From positions 186,001 to 250,000 of the forward strand of contig NZ_FOET01000001.1 of assembly GCF_900110735.1 (NCBI RefSeq): a DNA stretch of 64,000 nt, read 5' to 3'. The notes below the pieces were generated by a model, which saw nothing but the letters and a program-made list of their open reading frames with translations, ran no database searches and was not told the origin of the DNA. Below are positions 51,276 through 59,503 of this stretch, piece by piece (positions within the stretch are counted from its first letter, which is position 1; the number at the start of each line of letters is the position of its first letter). The stretch is from Streptomyces radiopugnans (lineage in GTDB: Bacteria; Actinomycetota; Actinomycetes; Streptomycetales; Streptomycetaceae). The translations under genes were made by a program, and so were the position numbers.

Positions 51276-52709
51276 ATGATTTCTGTACGCGGACGGGGTC
51301 CCGCCCGTTTCGCCGCCGCTGCGATAGCCACGGGCATGCTGGCGGCAGGAGCGATGGCCGGCGCGGGGACCGCCGTCGCAGACGAGCTGACCCCGCACAA
51401 GGGTGGAGCGACCGCCACGCTGGGAGGCCTGAACAAGGACCGCTCCCACCTCGCCATCTTCCACGACGATGGTGACAAGCAGATCGGTGCCGGCCTCTTC
51501 GACATGACGGTCGACGGCGGCGGCGCCCTGCAGACCTACTGCATCGACATCAACACCGGGACGCGCAAGGAGGCCAAGTACAAGGAAGCCTCCTGGGCCG
51601 AGTCCTCGCTCCACGACAACGAGAACGCGGGCAAGATCCTCTGGATCCTGAAGAACTCCTACCCGCAGGTGGACGACCTCGCGGCGCTCGCGAACAAGGC
51701 GGGTGCCGAGCAGCTCACCGAGAAGACCGCCGCCGCGGGCACCCAGGTCGCGATCTGGCGCTTCTCCGACGACGCGAACGTCTCCGCGAAGGACGCGAAC
51801 GCCGAGAAGCTCGCCGACTACCTGGAGAAGAACGCCCAGAACCTGGCCGAGCCCACGGCGTCGCTCACGCTCGACCCGCCGGCCGTCTCCGGCAAGGCCG
51901 GTGAGAAGCTCGGCCCGATCACCGTGCACACCAACGCGCAGGAGGTGACCGTCGCGCCCGGCGCGGAGGCCACGGGCGCAGGTGTGAAGGTCGTCGGCAA
52001 GGACGGCAACGTGGTGACCTCCGCCAAGGAGGGCGACCAGCTCTTCTTCGACGTGCCCAAGGGCACCGAGCCCGGCACCGCCTCGCTGACCCTGCAGGCC
52101 AGCACCGAGGTCTCGGTGGGCCGCGCCTTCACCAGCGTCGACCCGAAGAACCCGAGTCAGACCCAGATCCTGGCCGGTTCCAGCGGCTCCAGCGTCAGCG
52201 CCACCGCGACCGCGACCTGGGCCAACGAGGGCCCGATCCCGGCCGTGACCGCCGAGAAGAACTGCGCCAAGGGCGGCGTGGACGTCACCGCGACCAACGA
52301 GGGTGACGAGCCGTTCTCCTTCTCCCTCGCGGGCAAGGAGTACGAGATCCCGGCCGGTGGCTCCGAGACCGTGACCGTCCCGGTCCAGGAGGACCAGGAG
52401 TACAACATCACGATCACCGGCCCGAACGGTTTCAAGGAGACCTTCACCGGCACCCTCGACTGCGAGACCGCCGAGGTCACCACCGGCGGCAACGGCGGCG
52501 AGGAGGAGAGCCCCAAGCCCTCCACCGAGCCCAGCCCGGCCACCGTCGGCGGCGACACCGGTGACACCGACGGCAACCTCGCCGAGACCGGCAGCAGCAG
52601 CACCACTCCGATCATCGCGGGCGTCGCCCTCACCCTGGTGGTCCTCGGTGGCGCCGCCGTCTTCTTCCTCCGGAAGAAGAAGCCCGCCACGGCCGGCTCC
52701 AACGACTGA
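51276..52709 (+). CDS. Cell-wall-anchored thioester-domain protein (LAETG sortase substrate)
   Basis: This 477-residue surface protein has a signal peptide at residues 1-35 (ending GTAVADE). An internal thioester domain follows: Cys89 in QTYCIDINTG and Gln157 in TQVAIWRF form the Cys-Gln cross-link typical of TQxA thioester domains. Two or three beta-sandwich repeats come next, then a Thr/Pro/Gly linker, LAETG (435-439), a membrane segment (447-466) and RKKK. LAXTG motifs are substrates of class E sortases in streptomycetes. The ATG at 51276 follows GAGGGGACGACCAGACC. Thioester domains attach covalently to surfaces or host proteins; the partner here is unknown. Confidence 0.92.
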   Translation: MISVRGRGPARFAAAAIATGMLAAGAMAGAGTAVADELTPHKGGATATLGGLNKDRSHLAIFHDDGDKQIGAGLFDMTVDGGGALQTYCIDINTGTRKEAKYKEASWAESSLHDNENAGKILWILKNSYPQVDDLAALANKAGAEQLTEKTAAAGTQVAIWRFSDDANVSAKDANAEKLADYLEKNAQNLAEPTASLTLDPPAVSGKAGEKLGPITVHTNAQEVTVAPGAEATGAGVKVVGKDGNVVTSAKEGDQLFFDVPKGTEPGTASLTLQASTEVSVGRAFTSVDPKNPSQTQILAGSSGSSVSATATATWANEGPIPAVTAEKNCAKGGVDVTATNEGDEPFSFSLAGKEYEIPAGGSETVTVPVQEDQEYNITITGPNGFKETFTGTLDCETAEVTTGGNGGEEESPKPSTEPSPATVGGDTGDTDGNLAETGSSSTTPIIAGVALTLVVLGGAAVFFLRKKKPATAGSND

Positions 52710-52770
52710 GCCGTCGTCTCACCCGGCTCCACCGGTCCGGGCGTGATCGCATGATCCGCCCGGACCACCC

Positions 52771-52812
52771 GGCCGTGTGCCGCCGCACCTCCGCGGCGGC
52801 ACACGGCCTTTT
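52771..52812 (+). terminator. Rho-independent terminator of the thioester-protein gene
   Basis: A perfect 16-bp stem (52771-52786 with 52793-52808) with a 6-nt loop ACCTCC is followed by TTTT. Downstream there are three direct copies of CACGG(CG)TT type at 52812-52833. Confidence 0.92.
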
Positions 52813-52866
52813 CACGGCGTTCACGGCGTTCACGGCCCCGGGCCGTGACGCAGGTCGCCCCGGTAC

Positions 52867-52908
52867 TCGTTTTCGTCCCAGCGCGGCGGTGCGGCAAGAT
52901 GGGGTGTA
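52867..52908. repeat. attL, left attachment-site repeat
   Basis: A 42-bp direct repeat beginning TCGTTTTCGTCCCAG and ending GATGGGGTGTA. It matches 61905-61946 at 41 of 42 positions (C versus G at position 21). It is not part of a tRNA gene. Confidence 0.93.
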
Positions 52909-52931
52909 ACTACCGCATCCAGAGCATGAAA

Positions 52932-52972
52932 ACGGCCCCCTACCAGCGGTTTCGTTGCCAGTAGGGGGCCGT
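52932..52972 (-). terminator. Terminator of the int operon
   Basis: A 12-bp stem (52932-52943 with 52961-52972) around a 17-nt loop is followed on the minus strand by TTTTCATG. It begins 2 bp after the int stop and lies between int and attL. Confidence 0.88.
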
Positions 52973-52973
52973 C

Positions 52974-54239
52974 TCATGCAGCCTGGGCCGTCTCTGGGCC
53001 GTCACCGGTTCTACCGGCGGCCCGGTACATGGCACTGATGGCCCGGCGGGCACGCTCCTCGCTGCTGGGCATCAGGTGGGTGTAGACCCGGAGCGTGAAC
53101 CCTGGATCGGAGTGACCGAGGTAGGCACTCAGAGCCTTGATGTTCTCCCCGGCGTCCAGGAGCACTGAGGCGTAGAAGTGGCGGAGTGCGTGCATGCCGT
53201 GCTCCCGAGCCGCTTCGTACCGCTCGCCTTTGGCCGGCACCGGGATGAGCCCGGCCGACGCGAGCGCAGGCTTCCAAACCCGGTCGTTGAAAGCGTTGCT
53301 CCACAGCGCTCCACCTTGGAGGCCGGTGAACACCAGAGCCGCAGTCACCTTCGGGCCGTCCGGCCGGAGCCAGGGCAACGTCACCTCCACAGGCGGGAAG
53401 GCGCGCATGTGTACCGCGAGAGCCCTGCCCACCTCCCGATCGAGCGGCACATCCCGCAGCTTCCCCCGTTTCGGGGGAGCGAAGACCAGGGCACCCCGTA
53501 CCTTCTTGACCTGCTGGCGGACGTGCACCCAGCCACCAAGGAGGTCAACCGCATCCACGGCCAGGCCGAAGACCTCACCCTGCCGCAGGCCGCAGCCGCC
53601 GCCCACATCCACCATCGCCCGGTAGCGCTCAGGCAGCGCAGCCCGCACGGCGAACACCTGCTCAGGGGTCCACGGACGCACACGCGTGGGAGCTGCCTGC
53701 GGAGCCTTGACCGACCGAGCCCGGCACGGGTTCTTGGCCAACAGGCCATCATCTACGGCAGCGTTGAGCACGGCCGACACGTTCTCAAAGATTGACCGCC
53801 GGTAGGACGCCACCGGCAACACGTCTTCCAGCCGCTTCCCCCAGTCGCGGATGTGCTCCGGTTGGAAGGAGGCCAGCGGGCGGGAACCGAAGTACGGGAA
53901 AGCATGACGCCGCAACCGCCCTTCCACAGCGGCCTGACTGGTGGCGTCAGTCGTCAGCGAGGCCAACCACCGCTCTGCGTACTGCTGGAAGGTCGTTCGG
54001 CCCGCACGAGGATCGACGTACTGCCCCCGCGTCATGTCGGCCTCGACGTTGGCGAGCCAGGCTTCCGCCTTGCGCTTGGCCTTGTCGGGGAAGGACTGAC
54101 TCTTCTCGGTGCCGTCCGGGGCGACGTACCGGGCGCGGTAGCGCAGACCCTTGCCATGGCGGGCGGTCCTGACCTTGACCGGCTTGCCGTTCGGGCCGGG
54201 CACGGTCTTGAACCAGCGGTCTTGGATATGTCCGGCCAT
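52974..54239 (-). CDS. int: Tyrosine-type site-specific integrase
   Basis: This 421-residue phage-type integrase catalyses recombination between attP and attB. It has an N-terminal SAM-like DNA-binding domain (TTFQQYAERWLASL) and a C-terminal catalytic domain: Arg in GGCGLRQGEVFGL, HALRHFYAS (His350, Arg353), YLGHSDPGFTLRVYTHL (His376, nucleophile Tyr386). The ATG at 54239 overlaps the xis stop by one base (TGATG), so the two are coupled. The last codons coincide with a 22-bp repeat that recurs near attR. There is a terminator directly after it. Confidence 0.96.
   Translation of the reverse strand: MAGHIQDRWFKTVPGPNGKPVKVRTARHGKGLRYRARYVAPDGTEKSQSFPDKAKRKAEAWLANVEADMTRGQYVDPRAGRTTFQQYAERWLASLTTDATSQAAVEGRLRRHAFPYFGSRPLASFQPEHIRDWGKRLEDVLPVASYRRSIFENVSAVLNAAVDDGLLAKNPCRARSVKAPQAAPTRVRPWTPEQVFAVRAALPERYRAMVDVGGGCGLRQGEVFGLAVDAVDLLGGWVHVRQQVKKVRGALVFAPPKRGKLRDVPLDREVGRALAVHMRAFPPVEVTLPWLRPDGPKVTAALVFTGLQGGALWSNAFNDRVWKPALASAGLIPVPAKGERYEAAREHGMHALRHFYASVLLDAGENIKALSAYLGHSDPGFTLRVYTHLMPSSEERARRAISAMYRAAGRTGDGPETAQAA
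52983..53004. repeat. 22-bp arm-type repeat, left copy
   Basis: A repeat beginning CTGGGCCGTCTCTGGGCCGT, itself two copies of CTGGGCCGT separated by CT. It is identical to 61789-61810 and in the same orientation. It lies 75 bp inside attL, within the last codons of int. Confidence 0.9.
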
Positions 54240-54436
54240 CAGGCAGCCGCCTCCATCTGCTCGGCCACCCAGCGGCGCACGTCTTCGGGGTCGAAGCGCA
54301 GATGACGGCCGACCCGGAAGCCGCGGGGACCGGTGCGCTTGCGGCGCCACTGGTAGACCGTCTCCACCGGCACGCCGAACAGGTCGGCCACGTCCAGCGG
54401 CGTCAGGTACCGCTCAGGCAGGGAACGACGCGCCAC
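54239..54436 (-). CDS. xis: Excisionase (MerR-like HTH)
   Basis: This 65-residue winged-helix excisionase has LTPLDVADLFGVPVETVYQWRRKRTGPRGFRVGRHLRFDPEDVRRWVAEQ, the helix-turn-helix-17/Xis pattern. It directs Int towards excision. The GTG at 54436, two bases after the repSA stop with GGAGGA upstream, is preferred over GTG 54445 (68 residues), which lies within the ribosome site. Gene order rep-xis-int with overlaps is standard for AICEs. Confidence 0.9.
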   Translation of the reverse strand: MARRSLPERYLTPLDVADLFGVPVETVYQWRRKRTGPRGFRVGRHLRFDPEDVRRWVAEQMEAAA

Positions 54437-54438
54437 GC

Positions 54439-55839
54439 TCACCACTCCTCCCCGTGCGCTTCGAGGTCGGCCAGGGCCTCACGGGCGATCTCCCGGTTGG
54501 CCCGGAGGTCACGGGCGATGGAGGCCGCCAGCCACGACTCCCCCGGGGTGTGGCCGTGCCCGGCATAGGTCCAGTGGGCAAGGACGAGGGTGGAGCCCTC
54601 CGCTCCGTCGCCCAGGTCGGGCAGGCCGCGCTCTTGCCTCTCCTGGCGGGCCCGGTAGTCGGCACGGGCCTGGCGGAGCGCGCCGAGGGTGGTGGAGTAG
54701 CGGCGGGACTTGGTGGAGAAGTGGCCCCGGAAGCCGAGCATGTGCGCCCACTCGCGCAGCTTCCGATCCGGGTAGAGCCGGTGCAGATCGAGGCAGGCCG
54801 CGATCAGCCGCTTGGGATGCTCGGGCACGTCCAGCAGATCAAGGGCCTCGGCGTTGCCGATCCGGTGATCCACCGTGCCGGTCGTCTCGGCCGCTTTGGT
54901 GGCGTACTTGGCGACGTAGGAGGCGACGGCCTGTTCGGTGATCTCGCCGCCGTCGAAGGCGCCGATGGGCTGGATGTCGAGCTGGGTGCCCCAGCGCAGG
55001 ACGCGGGCGGGCTGGGTGCCGGCGGCGGGCACGGTGACGGCGACGCGGGCGGCGGCGGCGCGGATAGCGTTGGTCAGCAGCTCCACGGTGGCCCACCGGG
55101 GCGGGGCGGAGTCGGGTCCGTCGGGGCCGTCGAAGCGGATGACGGCGTGGAAGTGAACCGCACCGCGCCTCTGGTATTCGGCGACCTTGCCGAAGGCCAC
55201 CCGCAGCACCTGGTGGCAGGCTTTCTGGGTCCGTCCGGTCTGGCGGGCGACTTCCCGGCGCAGGTAGATGGTGAAGTAGCGCCACAGCTCGGAGGCGTGG
55301 TTGTTCCACAGCACCGCCCCGGCGTAGTCGTAGGTGTCGGGGTCGAGCGGGGTGCCCAGCTCCGGGGCGCCCTCGCGGTGGCGGGCACCGCAGCGGCATC
55401 GGCCACGGGCGGGCCGGTTGTGCACCGGGCCGAAGGACGGTGCGGTGAGGGTGGCGAAGACGCGGGGGTGGTCGCGGACGGTCTCGGCCACCCCCTTGGA
55501 GCGGTCGCCGGTCAGTCCGGCGCGGATGAGGTGAAAGGTGTCTCCGGCGTAGGTCCAGGCGCAGGACGGGCAGCGCGAGGCGCGGCGGTTACCGCAGGCC
55601 ACCCGCAGCCGCCCGCCGGGCTCGCCATCGGTGGAATAGGCGTGCAGGACGGTGCCGGTGGTGCGGTCGAGGGTCTTGGTGGAGCCGGTCAGGTGGATGG
55701 GGTCGGCGCAGCCGCCGGTGCGGCGCACCTGCTCTTGCCAGCGGTCAAAGCCGGGGGACCCGGCCACCCGCAGGAAGTCCTGCCAGGTGATCGGGTCCAC
55801 CCCCGCCAGCGTGGCGGCGTCGGTCATGGGCGCGGTCAC
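54439..55839 (-). CDS. repSA: RepSA-like rolling-circle replication initiator
   Basis: This 466-residue initiator has the HUH metal motif in RGAVHFHAVIRFDG (near residue 229) and the nucleophile Tyr in SYVAKYATKA (near residue 310). An N-terminal zinc-ribbon-like segment (RRASRCPSCAW and GRCRCGARH) is typical of actinomycete Rep. It nicks the double-strand origin after excision. The GTG at 55839 overlaps the stop of the preceding small gene (GTGA). ATG 55827 is an internal alternative. Confidence 0.93.
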   Translation of the reverse strand: MTAPMTDAATLAGVDPITWQDFLRVAGSPGFDRWQEQVRRTGGCADPIHLTGSTKTLDRTTGTVLHAYSTDGEPGGRLRVACGNRRASRCPSCAWTYAGDTFHLIRAGLTGDRSKGVAETVRDHPRVFATLTAPSFGPVHNRPARGRCRCGARHREGAPELGTPLDPDTYDYAGAVLWNNHASELWRYFTIYLRREVARQTGRTQKACHQVLRVAFGKVAEYQRRGAVHFHAVIRFDGPDGPDSAPPRWATVELLTNAIRAAAARVAVTVPAAGTQPARVLRWGTQLDIQPIGAFDGGEITEQAVASYVAKYATKAAETTGTVDHRIGNAEALDLLDVPEHPKRLIAACLDLHRLYPDRKLREWAHMLGFRGHFSTKSRRYSTTLGALRQARADYRARQERQERGLPDLGDGAEGSTLVLAHWTYAGHGHTPGESWLAASIARDLRANREIAREALADLEAHGEEW

Positions 55840-56018
55840 CGCCCGGCGCGGACCAGGGCCGCAGTGCGGGGGGCGTGGCCGGTGCCTCGGCAGGCCGGGC
55901 AGACCACGCGGACGGTCACGCGGGTGCCGTCGCGGTGGTGGGTGCCGGTGGTGATGGCCACAGTGGCGAAGCCGTCACAGTCGCGGCAGATCGGCCGGTG
56001 CGGAGCGTGCTGGGGCAT
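55836..56018 (-). CDS. Small zinc-ribbon protein of the AICE
   Basis: This 60-residue protein carries two CxxC pairs (CRDCDG and CPACRGTG), probably forming one zinc site, and a basic N-terminus (MPQHAPHRPI). The DnaJ-like CxxCxGTG ending suggests a zinc-ribbon scaffold. The ATG at 56018 follows GAGAGGACCTCATC. The stop overlaps the repSA GTG. Similar short proteins precede repSA in many AICEs; role unknown. Confidence 0.8.
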   Translation of the reverse strand: MPQHAPHRPICRDCDGFATVAITTGTHHRDGTRVTVRVVCPACRGTGHAPRTAALVRAGR

Positions 56019-56068
56019 GATGAGGTCCTCTCTTTCGGATCTGCGGATCTGGAAGGGAAAGGAGGCGT

Positions 56069-56106
56069 CCGGGGCGGCGGAGACTTGGCGGTTGAGGCCG
56101 CCCCGG
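56069..56106 (-). terminator. Hairpin before the zinc-ribbon/repSA genes
   Basis: A 10-bp perfect stem (56069-56078 with 56097-56106) with an 18-nt loop lies between the Spd-type gene and the replication genes. It could act as a partial terminator or attenuator. A tandem repeat CGGATCTG CGGATCTG lies beside it near 56036-56051. Confidence 0.45.
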
Positions 56107-56113
56107 AGGCCGT

Positions 56114-56437
56114 TCAGCGGCGGTGCTGGTTGTTGAGCAGGGAGCGCAGGACGACCGCGCAGACCGCGACCGAGGTGGCGGTGACGGCGACGGCCAGGAG
56201 CATGGAGACCAGCACCGTGCCGATCACCAGGACAGCGGCGGTGCCACCGGCGGCGACGGCGACCAGGGCGCCGGGGGTGAGCTGGAGGATCGGCCGGGAC
56301 GGCACCGGAGCCGGGACCGGGGCGGGTGCGGTGGCCGGGGCCGGGTCGGCGGGGGCCAGCGGCACGGCCGGGGCTGCGGGCGTGGCCGGAGTGGTGTAGG
56401 TGTCGGGCGGCGGGTAGGTGGGGCGGAACATCGACAT
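56114..56437 (-). CDS. Spd-type small membrane protein of the AICE
   Basis: This 107-residue protein has a Pro/Ala-rich N-terminal half (PAAPAVPLAPADPAPATAPA) and one or two membrane segments (LVAVAAGGTAAVLVIGTVLVSMLLAVAVTATSVAVCAVVL). The layout fits SpdB-like intramycelial spread proteins, but similarity cannot be tested here. The ATG at 56437 follows GGAGAACCTGCG. It lies in the transfer operon between the 62-residue and zinc-ribbon genes. Confidence 0.75.
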   Translation of the reverse strand: MSMFRPTYPPPDTYTTPATPAAPAVPLAPADPAPATAPAPVPAPVPSRPILQLTPGALVAVAAGGTAAVLVIGTVLVSMLLAVAVTATSVAVCAVVLRSLLNNQHRR

Positions 56438-56459
56438 CGCAGGTTCTCCCTTCCGGAGG

Positions 56460-56648
56460 TCAGGCGGTGCAGCGGTGGGTGCGGGCGGCCAGCTCGGCGG
56501 CCGAGCGGCTGTGGTAGTCGGCGGAGAAGCCGCAGCGCGGGGCGGTGCAGGCGGCGGTGTGCTTGTCGCGGCCCCGGCCGTCGTAGTAGGTGCCGACCTG
56601 GACCGGGCCGACGCGGAGCACGTCACGGAAGCGGTTCGGGCGCGGCAT
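56460..56648 (-). CDS. Small mobile-element transfer protein
   Basis: This 62-residue basic protein (MPRPNRFRDVLRVGPVQVGTYY...) ends with a Cys/His pair arrangement (CTAPRCGFSADYHS and RTHRC) that may bind zinc. Short proteins of this type are regularly annotated as mobile element transfer proteins in AICEs. The ATG at 56648 follows GGAAGGAGTGATC. The start lies just after the stop of the 59-residue gene (TGATCATG). Function unknown. Confidence 0.78.
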   Translation of the reverse strand: MPRPNRFRDVLRVGPVQVGTYYDGRGRDKHTAACTAPRCGFSADYHSRSAAELAARTHRCTA

Positions 56649-56650
56649 GA

Positions 56651-56830
56651 TCACTCCTTCCGGTCCGCGTTGGGGTCGGGGTAGTCGGCCAGGATGCGGG
56701 CCGCCTCGTGCGGGTCGGTGGTCTGCTGAGCGGCTTCCTCGGCGCACAGCCGGGCCAGGCTGGGGCGGCCGGTGGCAGCCATCTGGTCGGCGTAGTCGAG
56801 GAGTTCGGATCGGATGGGCTTGTCAGGCAT
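56651..56830 (-). CDS. 59-residue AICE protein
   Basis: A short gene that automatic length cut-offs would miss. The protein begins MPDKPIRSELLDYADQMAA and ends ADYPDPNADRKE. It is acidic, helical and soluble. The ATG at 56830 follows GGAGGACTGCTC, an excellent ribosome site, and the stop is two bases before the next ATG (TGATCATG), as expected in this compact operon. No domain recognised. Confidence 0.78.
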   Translation of the reverse strand: MPDKPIRSELLDYADQMAATGRPSLARLCAEEAAQQTTDPHEAARILADYPDPNADRKE

Positions 56831-56845
56831 GAGCAGTCCTCCTTG

Positions 56846-57550
56846 TCAGGTGAGTTGGGCGGCGATGGCGTCGGCCATCGGGGCGGGCACCCCGAGGCGG
56901 GCGCGCAGGGTGTCGGGGTCGATGGGCGTACCGGTGCGGGCGCGGTGGGCGTCGGCGACCTTGCGGGCGTGGTCGACCAGCGCGGCCGGAACCGTCACCA
57001 CCGGAGCCGGAGCCGATTCGGGCACCGGAGCAGCGGCCGGGGCCGGGGCGGGGTCGAGTTCGGGGACCGGGTCCGGCTCGACAGTCGGGGCGGCCGGGTC
57101 CGGTGCGCGTTCGACGACCGGGGCGGCCGGGTCCGGCGCGGCGGCCGGCATGTCCGGCTCCTGCTCCGGGGCGGTGTCGGGTGTGGTGTGGGCCAGCAGG
57201 GTGCCGCCGAAGAAGGCCAGCGCGGGCCATCCGGCCACCAGGATGCGCAGCCAGGCGGGCACGTCGGTGAGGTCCAGGAGTCCGGCGGTGGCGACGTTCG
57301 CGCCGAGCGAGGCAGCCAGGGCGATGACGAACCAGCACCAGGCCGAGCCCGCCGGAAGGTCGGCGGCTTGCAGGGTGCGGATGCGGTGCCAGGCGGCGAC
57401 CAGCAGCAGATCCACCGAGATGGGGTAGGCCCAGGCTTTCCAGCCGTCCTGCCCGGCCGCCGCCGCCAGATCGTGTAGGTGAGCAAACGACAGCGCTCCG
57501 GCGATGACGGCCTGGATCAGCACGGCGTCGAGGCGGAGTTTGGTGCGCAC
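56846..57550 (-). CDS. DUF2637-like membrane protein of the AICE
   Basis: This 234-residue protein has four membrane segments in the first 120 residues (VLIQAVIAGALSFAHLHDLAAAAG, WAYPISVDLLLVAAWH, AWCWFVIALAASLGANVATAGLL, ILVAGWPALAFFGGTLLAHT). A long Pro/Ala/Glu-rich linker and a C-terminal helix-turn-helix-like region (ALVDHARKVADAHRARTGTPIDPDTLRARLGVPAPMADAIA) follow. This is the layout of DUF2637/SpdA-type proteins. GTG 57550 has AGGAG at good spacing; GTG 57559 overlaps that site. It lies downstream of traB and is likely involved in plasmid spread within mycelium. Confidence 0.82.
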   Translation of the reverse strand: MRTKLRLDAVLIQAVIAGALSFAHLHDLAAAAGQDGWKAWAYPISVDLLLVAAWHRIRTLQAADLPAGSAWCWFVIALAASLGANVATAGLLDLTDVPAWLRILVAGWPALAFFGGTLLAHTTPDTAPEQEPDMPAAAPDPAAPVVERAPDPAAPTVEPDPVPELDPAPAPAAAPVPESAPAPVVTVPAALVDHARKVADAHRARTGTPIDPDTLRARLGVPAPMADAIAAQLT

Positions 57551-57630
57551 GGGTAGCACCTCCTTTCAGGCATGGCAGGGGTAGGGACACGGCGCGAAGA
57601 CGGTCGCGCCCACCGATGGAGAGAGGAGTG

Positions 57631-58971
57631 TTAGTCGGTGACCGGAGCCGGTTTGACCAGCGACGGCCGCTCATCCGCGTCCGGGGTGGCCGGGGCGGTG
57701 GGCCGCCAGGCGGCCAGGGCCGGAAGGTCGGGGGTCAGGTGGGCGAAGGTGCGGCAGACGGCCGCCGCAGCGTCCGGGGCGATCTCGACCGTGCGGATAC
57801 GGGACCAGGCGCCGGAGGCGTCCCCGGCCACGGCCAGGCCGGGCCGGTCCGGGGCGATGGTGGTGGCCACCGGGATGGCTTCGGGGGCGATGTCGTTCAG
57901 CCCCATCTCGGCGGTCTGCTTGTCGTTGACCCGGTGCACCACCCGGCCGGTGAGCTGGGCGCGCAGCAGGGTGGCGCCCCGTCCCAGGTCGGAGCCGAAG
58001 CGCTGGCCGCAGATCTCCAGGTAGATGCCGACCGCGCGGGCCATCTGGGCGAGGCGCACCAGGCGGGTGACCATCTCATCGCGGCGGGCCTCGTCCTTCT
58101 TGGCGGCGACCAGGAACAGTTCGGCCACCTCATCCACCAGCACCACCACCGGCACCGGCCGCGCCTCTTCGGGCAGGTCCCAGATATCGGAGACACCCCG
58201 GTCGCTGAGCAGGTCGAAGCGGTCCTCCATCACCGCCACCAGGGCGGCCAACAGGCCGGACGCCTCATCCGGGGTGGTGGCCAGGGCCGAGAGCCGTGGG
58301 GAGAAGCGGCGCTGCTCCACCCCGCGCTTGCAGTCGATGCCCACCAGCGCCACCGGCCGCCCGGCCAGCGCGGTGATCAGGTTGCGCAGATACATCGACT
58401 TGCCCGACTGGTTCGCGCCCAGCGTCAGCGCGTGCGGAATGGCCCGGTAGTCGCGCACGAACGCGGTGCCGTCCTCGCGCAGCGCCACCGGCACCACCAG
58501 CGCGTCGGTGGGTAGGCCCCGGCGCGGCATCCGCACCCGCTTGAGGACGTCGTAGCCGGTCATCCGCAGCTCCACCACACCGGGCTTGACCTCGGCCACG
58601 TGGACGGCGTGCACGCCCCAGGCGTGGCGCAGCCGCACCGAGGCCGCCGCCACATCGGCCGGTTCCAGCCCGGCCGGAAGCCGCAGCCGCACCCGCAGCC
58701 CCGTCGCGCTGGGCCTCACCCGCACGATCCGGGGAGCCACCGGGCGGACCTCCCGGCGGGCCACCGTCCGGGTCAGGAAGGCCCGCGCCTGGGACGGGGT
58801 GACGGTCAGCCCGCACACCTCCATCGTGGCCGCATAGGTCAGGTGCAGCCGCCCCCAGGCGACCGGCAGCCCGGCCAGCAGCCAGAAAAGGGCCGGGAAC
58901 CGGCGGCGAGCGAGCAGCCCGCCACCGGCCACCACGGCGACCACCAGCACCACAGCGGTCAGATTCGACAC
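57631..58971 (-). CDS. traB: TraB-like FtsK/SpoIIIE DNA translocase
   Basis: This 446-residue translocase is expected to be the only protein essential for conjugation in AICEs, pumping double-stranded DNA between hyphae. There is an N-terminal hydrophobic segment (LTAVVLVVAVVAGGGLLA) and a second near residues 25-45. Walker A is GANQSGKSMYLRN near residue 184, Walker B VVVLVDEVAELF near 274, and the tail has an FtsK gamma-like winged helix. GTG 58971 (VSNLTAVVL) lies five bases after the stop of the 116-residue gene. The longer frame upstream is noise. Confidence 0.93.
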   Translation of the reverse strand: MSNLTAVVLVVAVVAGGGLLARRRFPALFWLLAGLPVAWGRLHLTYAATMEVCGLTVTPSQARAFLTRTVARREVRPVAPRIVRVRPSATGLRVRLRLPAGLEPADVAAASVRLRHAWGVHAVHVAEVKPGVVELRMTGYDVLKRVRMPRRGLPTDALVVPVALREDGTAFVRDYRAIPHALTLGANQSGKSMYLRNLITALAGRPVALVGIDCKRGVEQRRFSPRLSALATTPDEASGLLAALVAVMEDRFDLLSDRGVSDIWDLPEEARPVPVVVLVDEVAELFLVAAKKDEARRDEMVTRLVRLAQMARAVGIYLEICGQRFGSDLGRGATLLRAQLTGRVVHRVNDKQTAEMGLNDIAPEAIPVATTIAPDRPGLAVAGDASGAWSRIRTVEIAPDAAAAVCRTFAHLTPDLPALAAWRPTAPATPDADERPSLVKPAPVTD

Positions 58972-58976
58972 GGCGC

Positions 58977-59327
58977 TCAGCCCTGGACCGTCGCCGGAAC
59001 GAGCGGGGTGATGGCCACCGCGCGGAAGGAGATGCCCTGCCGCTTCTCGCCGTTGAAGACGTTCTCCCACTCCCGCGCCTTGAGCCCGGTCACTCCCACC
59101 GGCGCCCCGGTGGTCAGCTCCCCGGTGATGCCGGTCTCCAGCACCGTGACCTTGTCCAGCAGGTTGGCCTCACCGTCGTCCACCACCATCAGGCCCACCG
59201 TCATCAGCTTCGCGCCGGTCTCCGGGTCGGTGGCGATCTCACCGGTCCGCCGGTTCGCGATCTTCGGCTGCGGGGCGGTCGCCACGATCACCGCAGCGGT
59301 CGACAGGTCGATCTTGAAAGACGCCAT
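58977..59327 (-). CDS. Conserved-type AICE protein upstream of traB
   Basis: This 116-residue soluble, beta-rich protein (MASFKIDLSTAAVIVATAPQPKIANRRTGEIATDPETG and VGVTGLKAREWENVFNGEKRQGISFRAVAI) could have an OB or SSB-like fold. I do not recognise a named domain. The ATG at 59327 follows GAAGGGAAGTCCTGTC. It is the first gene of the transfer operon, directly behind the KorSA-type operators, so it is the most tightly regulated protein of the element. Confidence 0.78.
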   Translation of the reverse strand: MASFKIDLSTAAVIVATAPQPKIANRRTGEIATDPETGAKLMTVGLMVVDDGEANLLDKVTVLETGITGELTTGAPVGVTGLKAREWENVFNGEKRQGISFRAVAITPLVPATVQG

Positions 59328-59398
59328 GACAGGACTTCCCTTCGGAACGAGGGGGACGGCACCACAGACAACAGGCACACGTCACCCGGTGACCTCTT

Positions 59399-59412
59399 GT
59401 CCTCTTTAGGAC
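59399..59412. promoter_or_regulatory. Operator 1, GTCCT-N4-AGGAC
   Basis: GTCCT-CTTT-AGGAC. It covers the predicted start point of the transfer-operon promoter on the minus strand. Confidence 0.8.
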
Positions 59413-59418
59413 TCCTCG

Positions 59419-59447
59419 ACCATAGCGCCTTGTCCTCAAGTCCTCAA
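59419..59447 (-). promoter_or_regulatory. Promoter of the AICE transfer operon
   Basis: On the minus strand TTGAGG (59442-59447) and TATGGT (59419-59424) are spaced by exactly 17 bp. The start should fall near 59412. Operator 2 overlaps its -35 and operator 1 its start point. Confidence 0.6.
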
Positions 59448-59453
59448 TAGGAC
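59440..59453. promoter_or_regulatory. Operator 2, GTCCT-N4-AGGAC
   Basis: GTCCT-CAAT-AGGAC overlaps the -35 element of the transfer promoter. An extra half-site GTCCT lies at 59432-59436. Confidence 0.8.
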
Positions 59454-59503
59454 TAGAGGAGGGGTCATCGGCTCTCTACCGAATCGAGCAAATTCGCTAG
59501 ATT

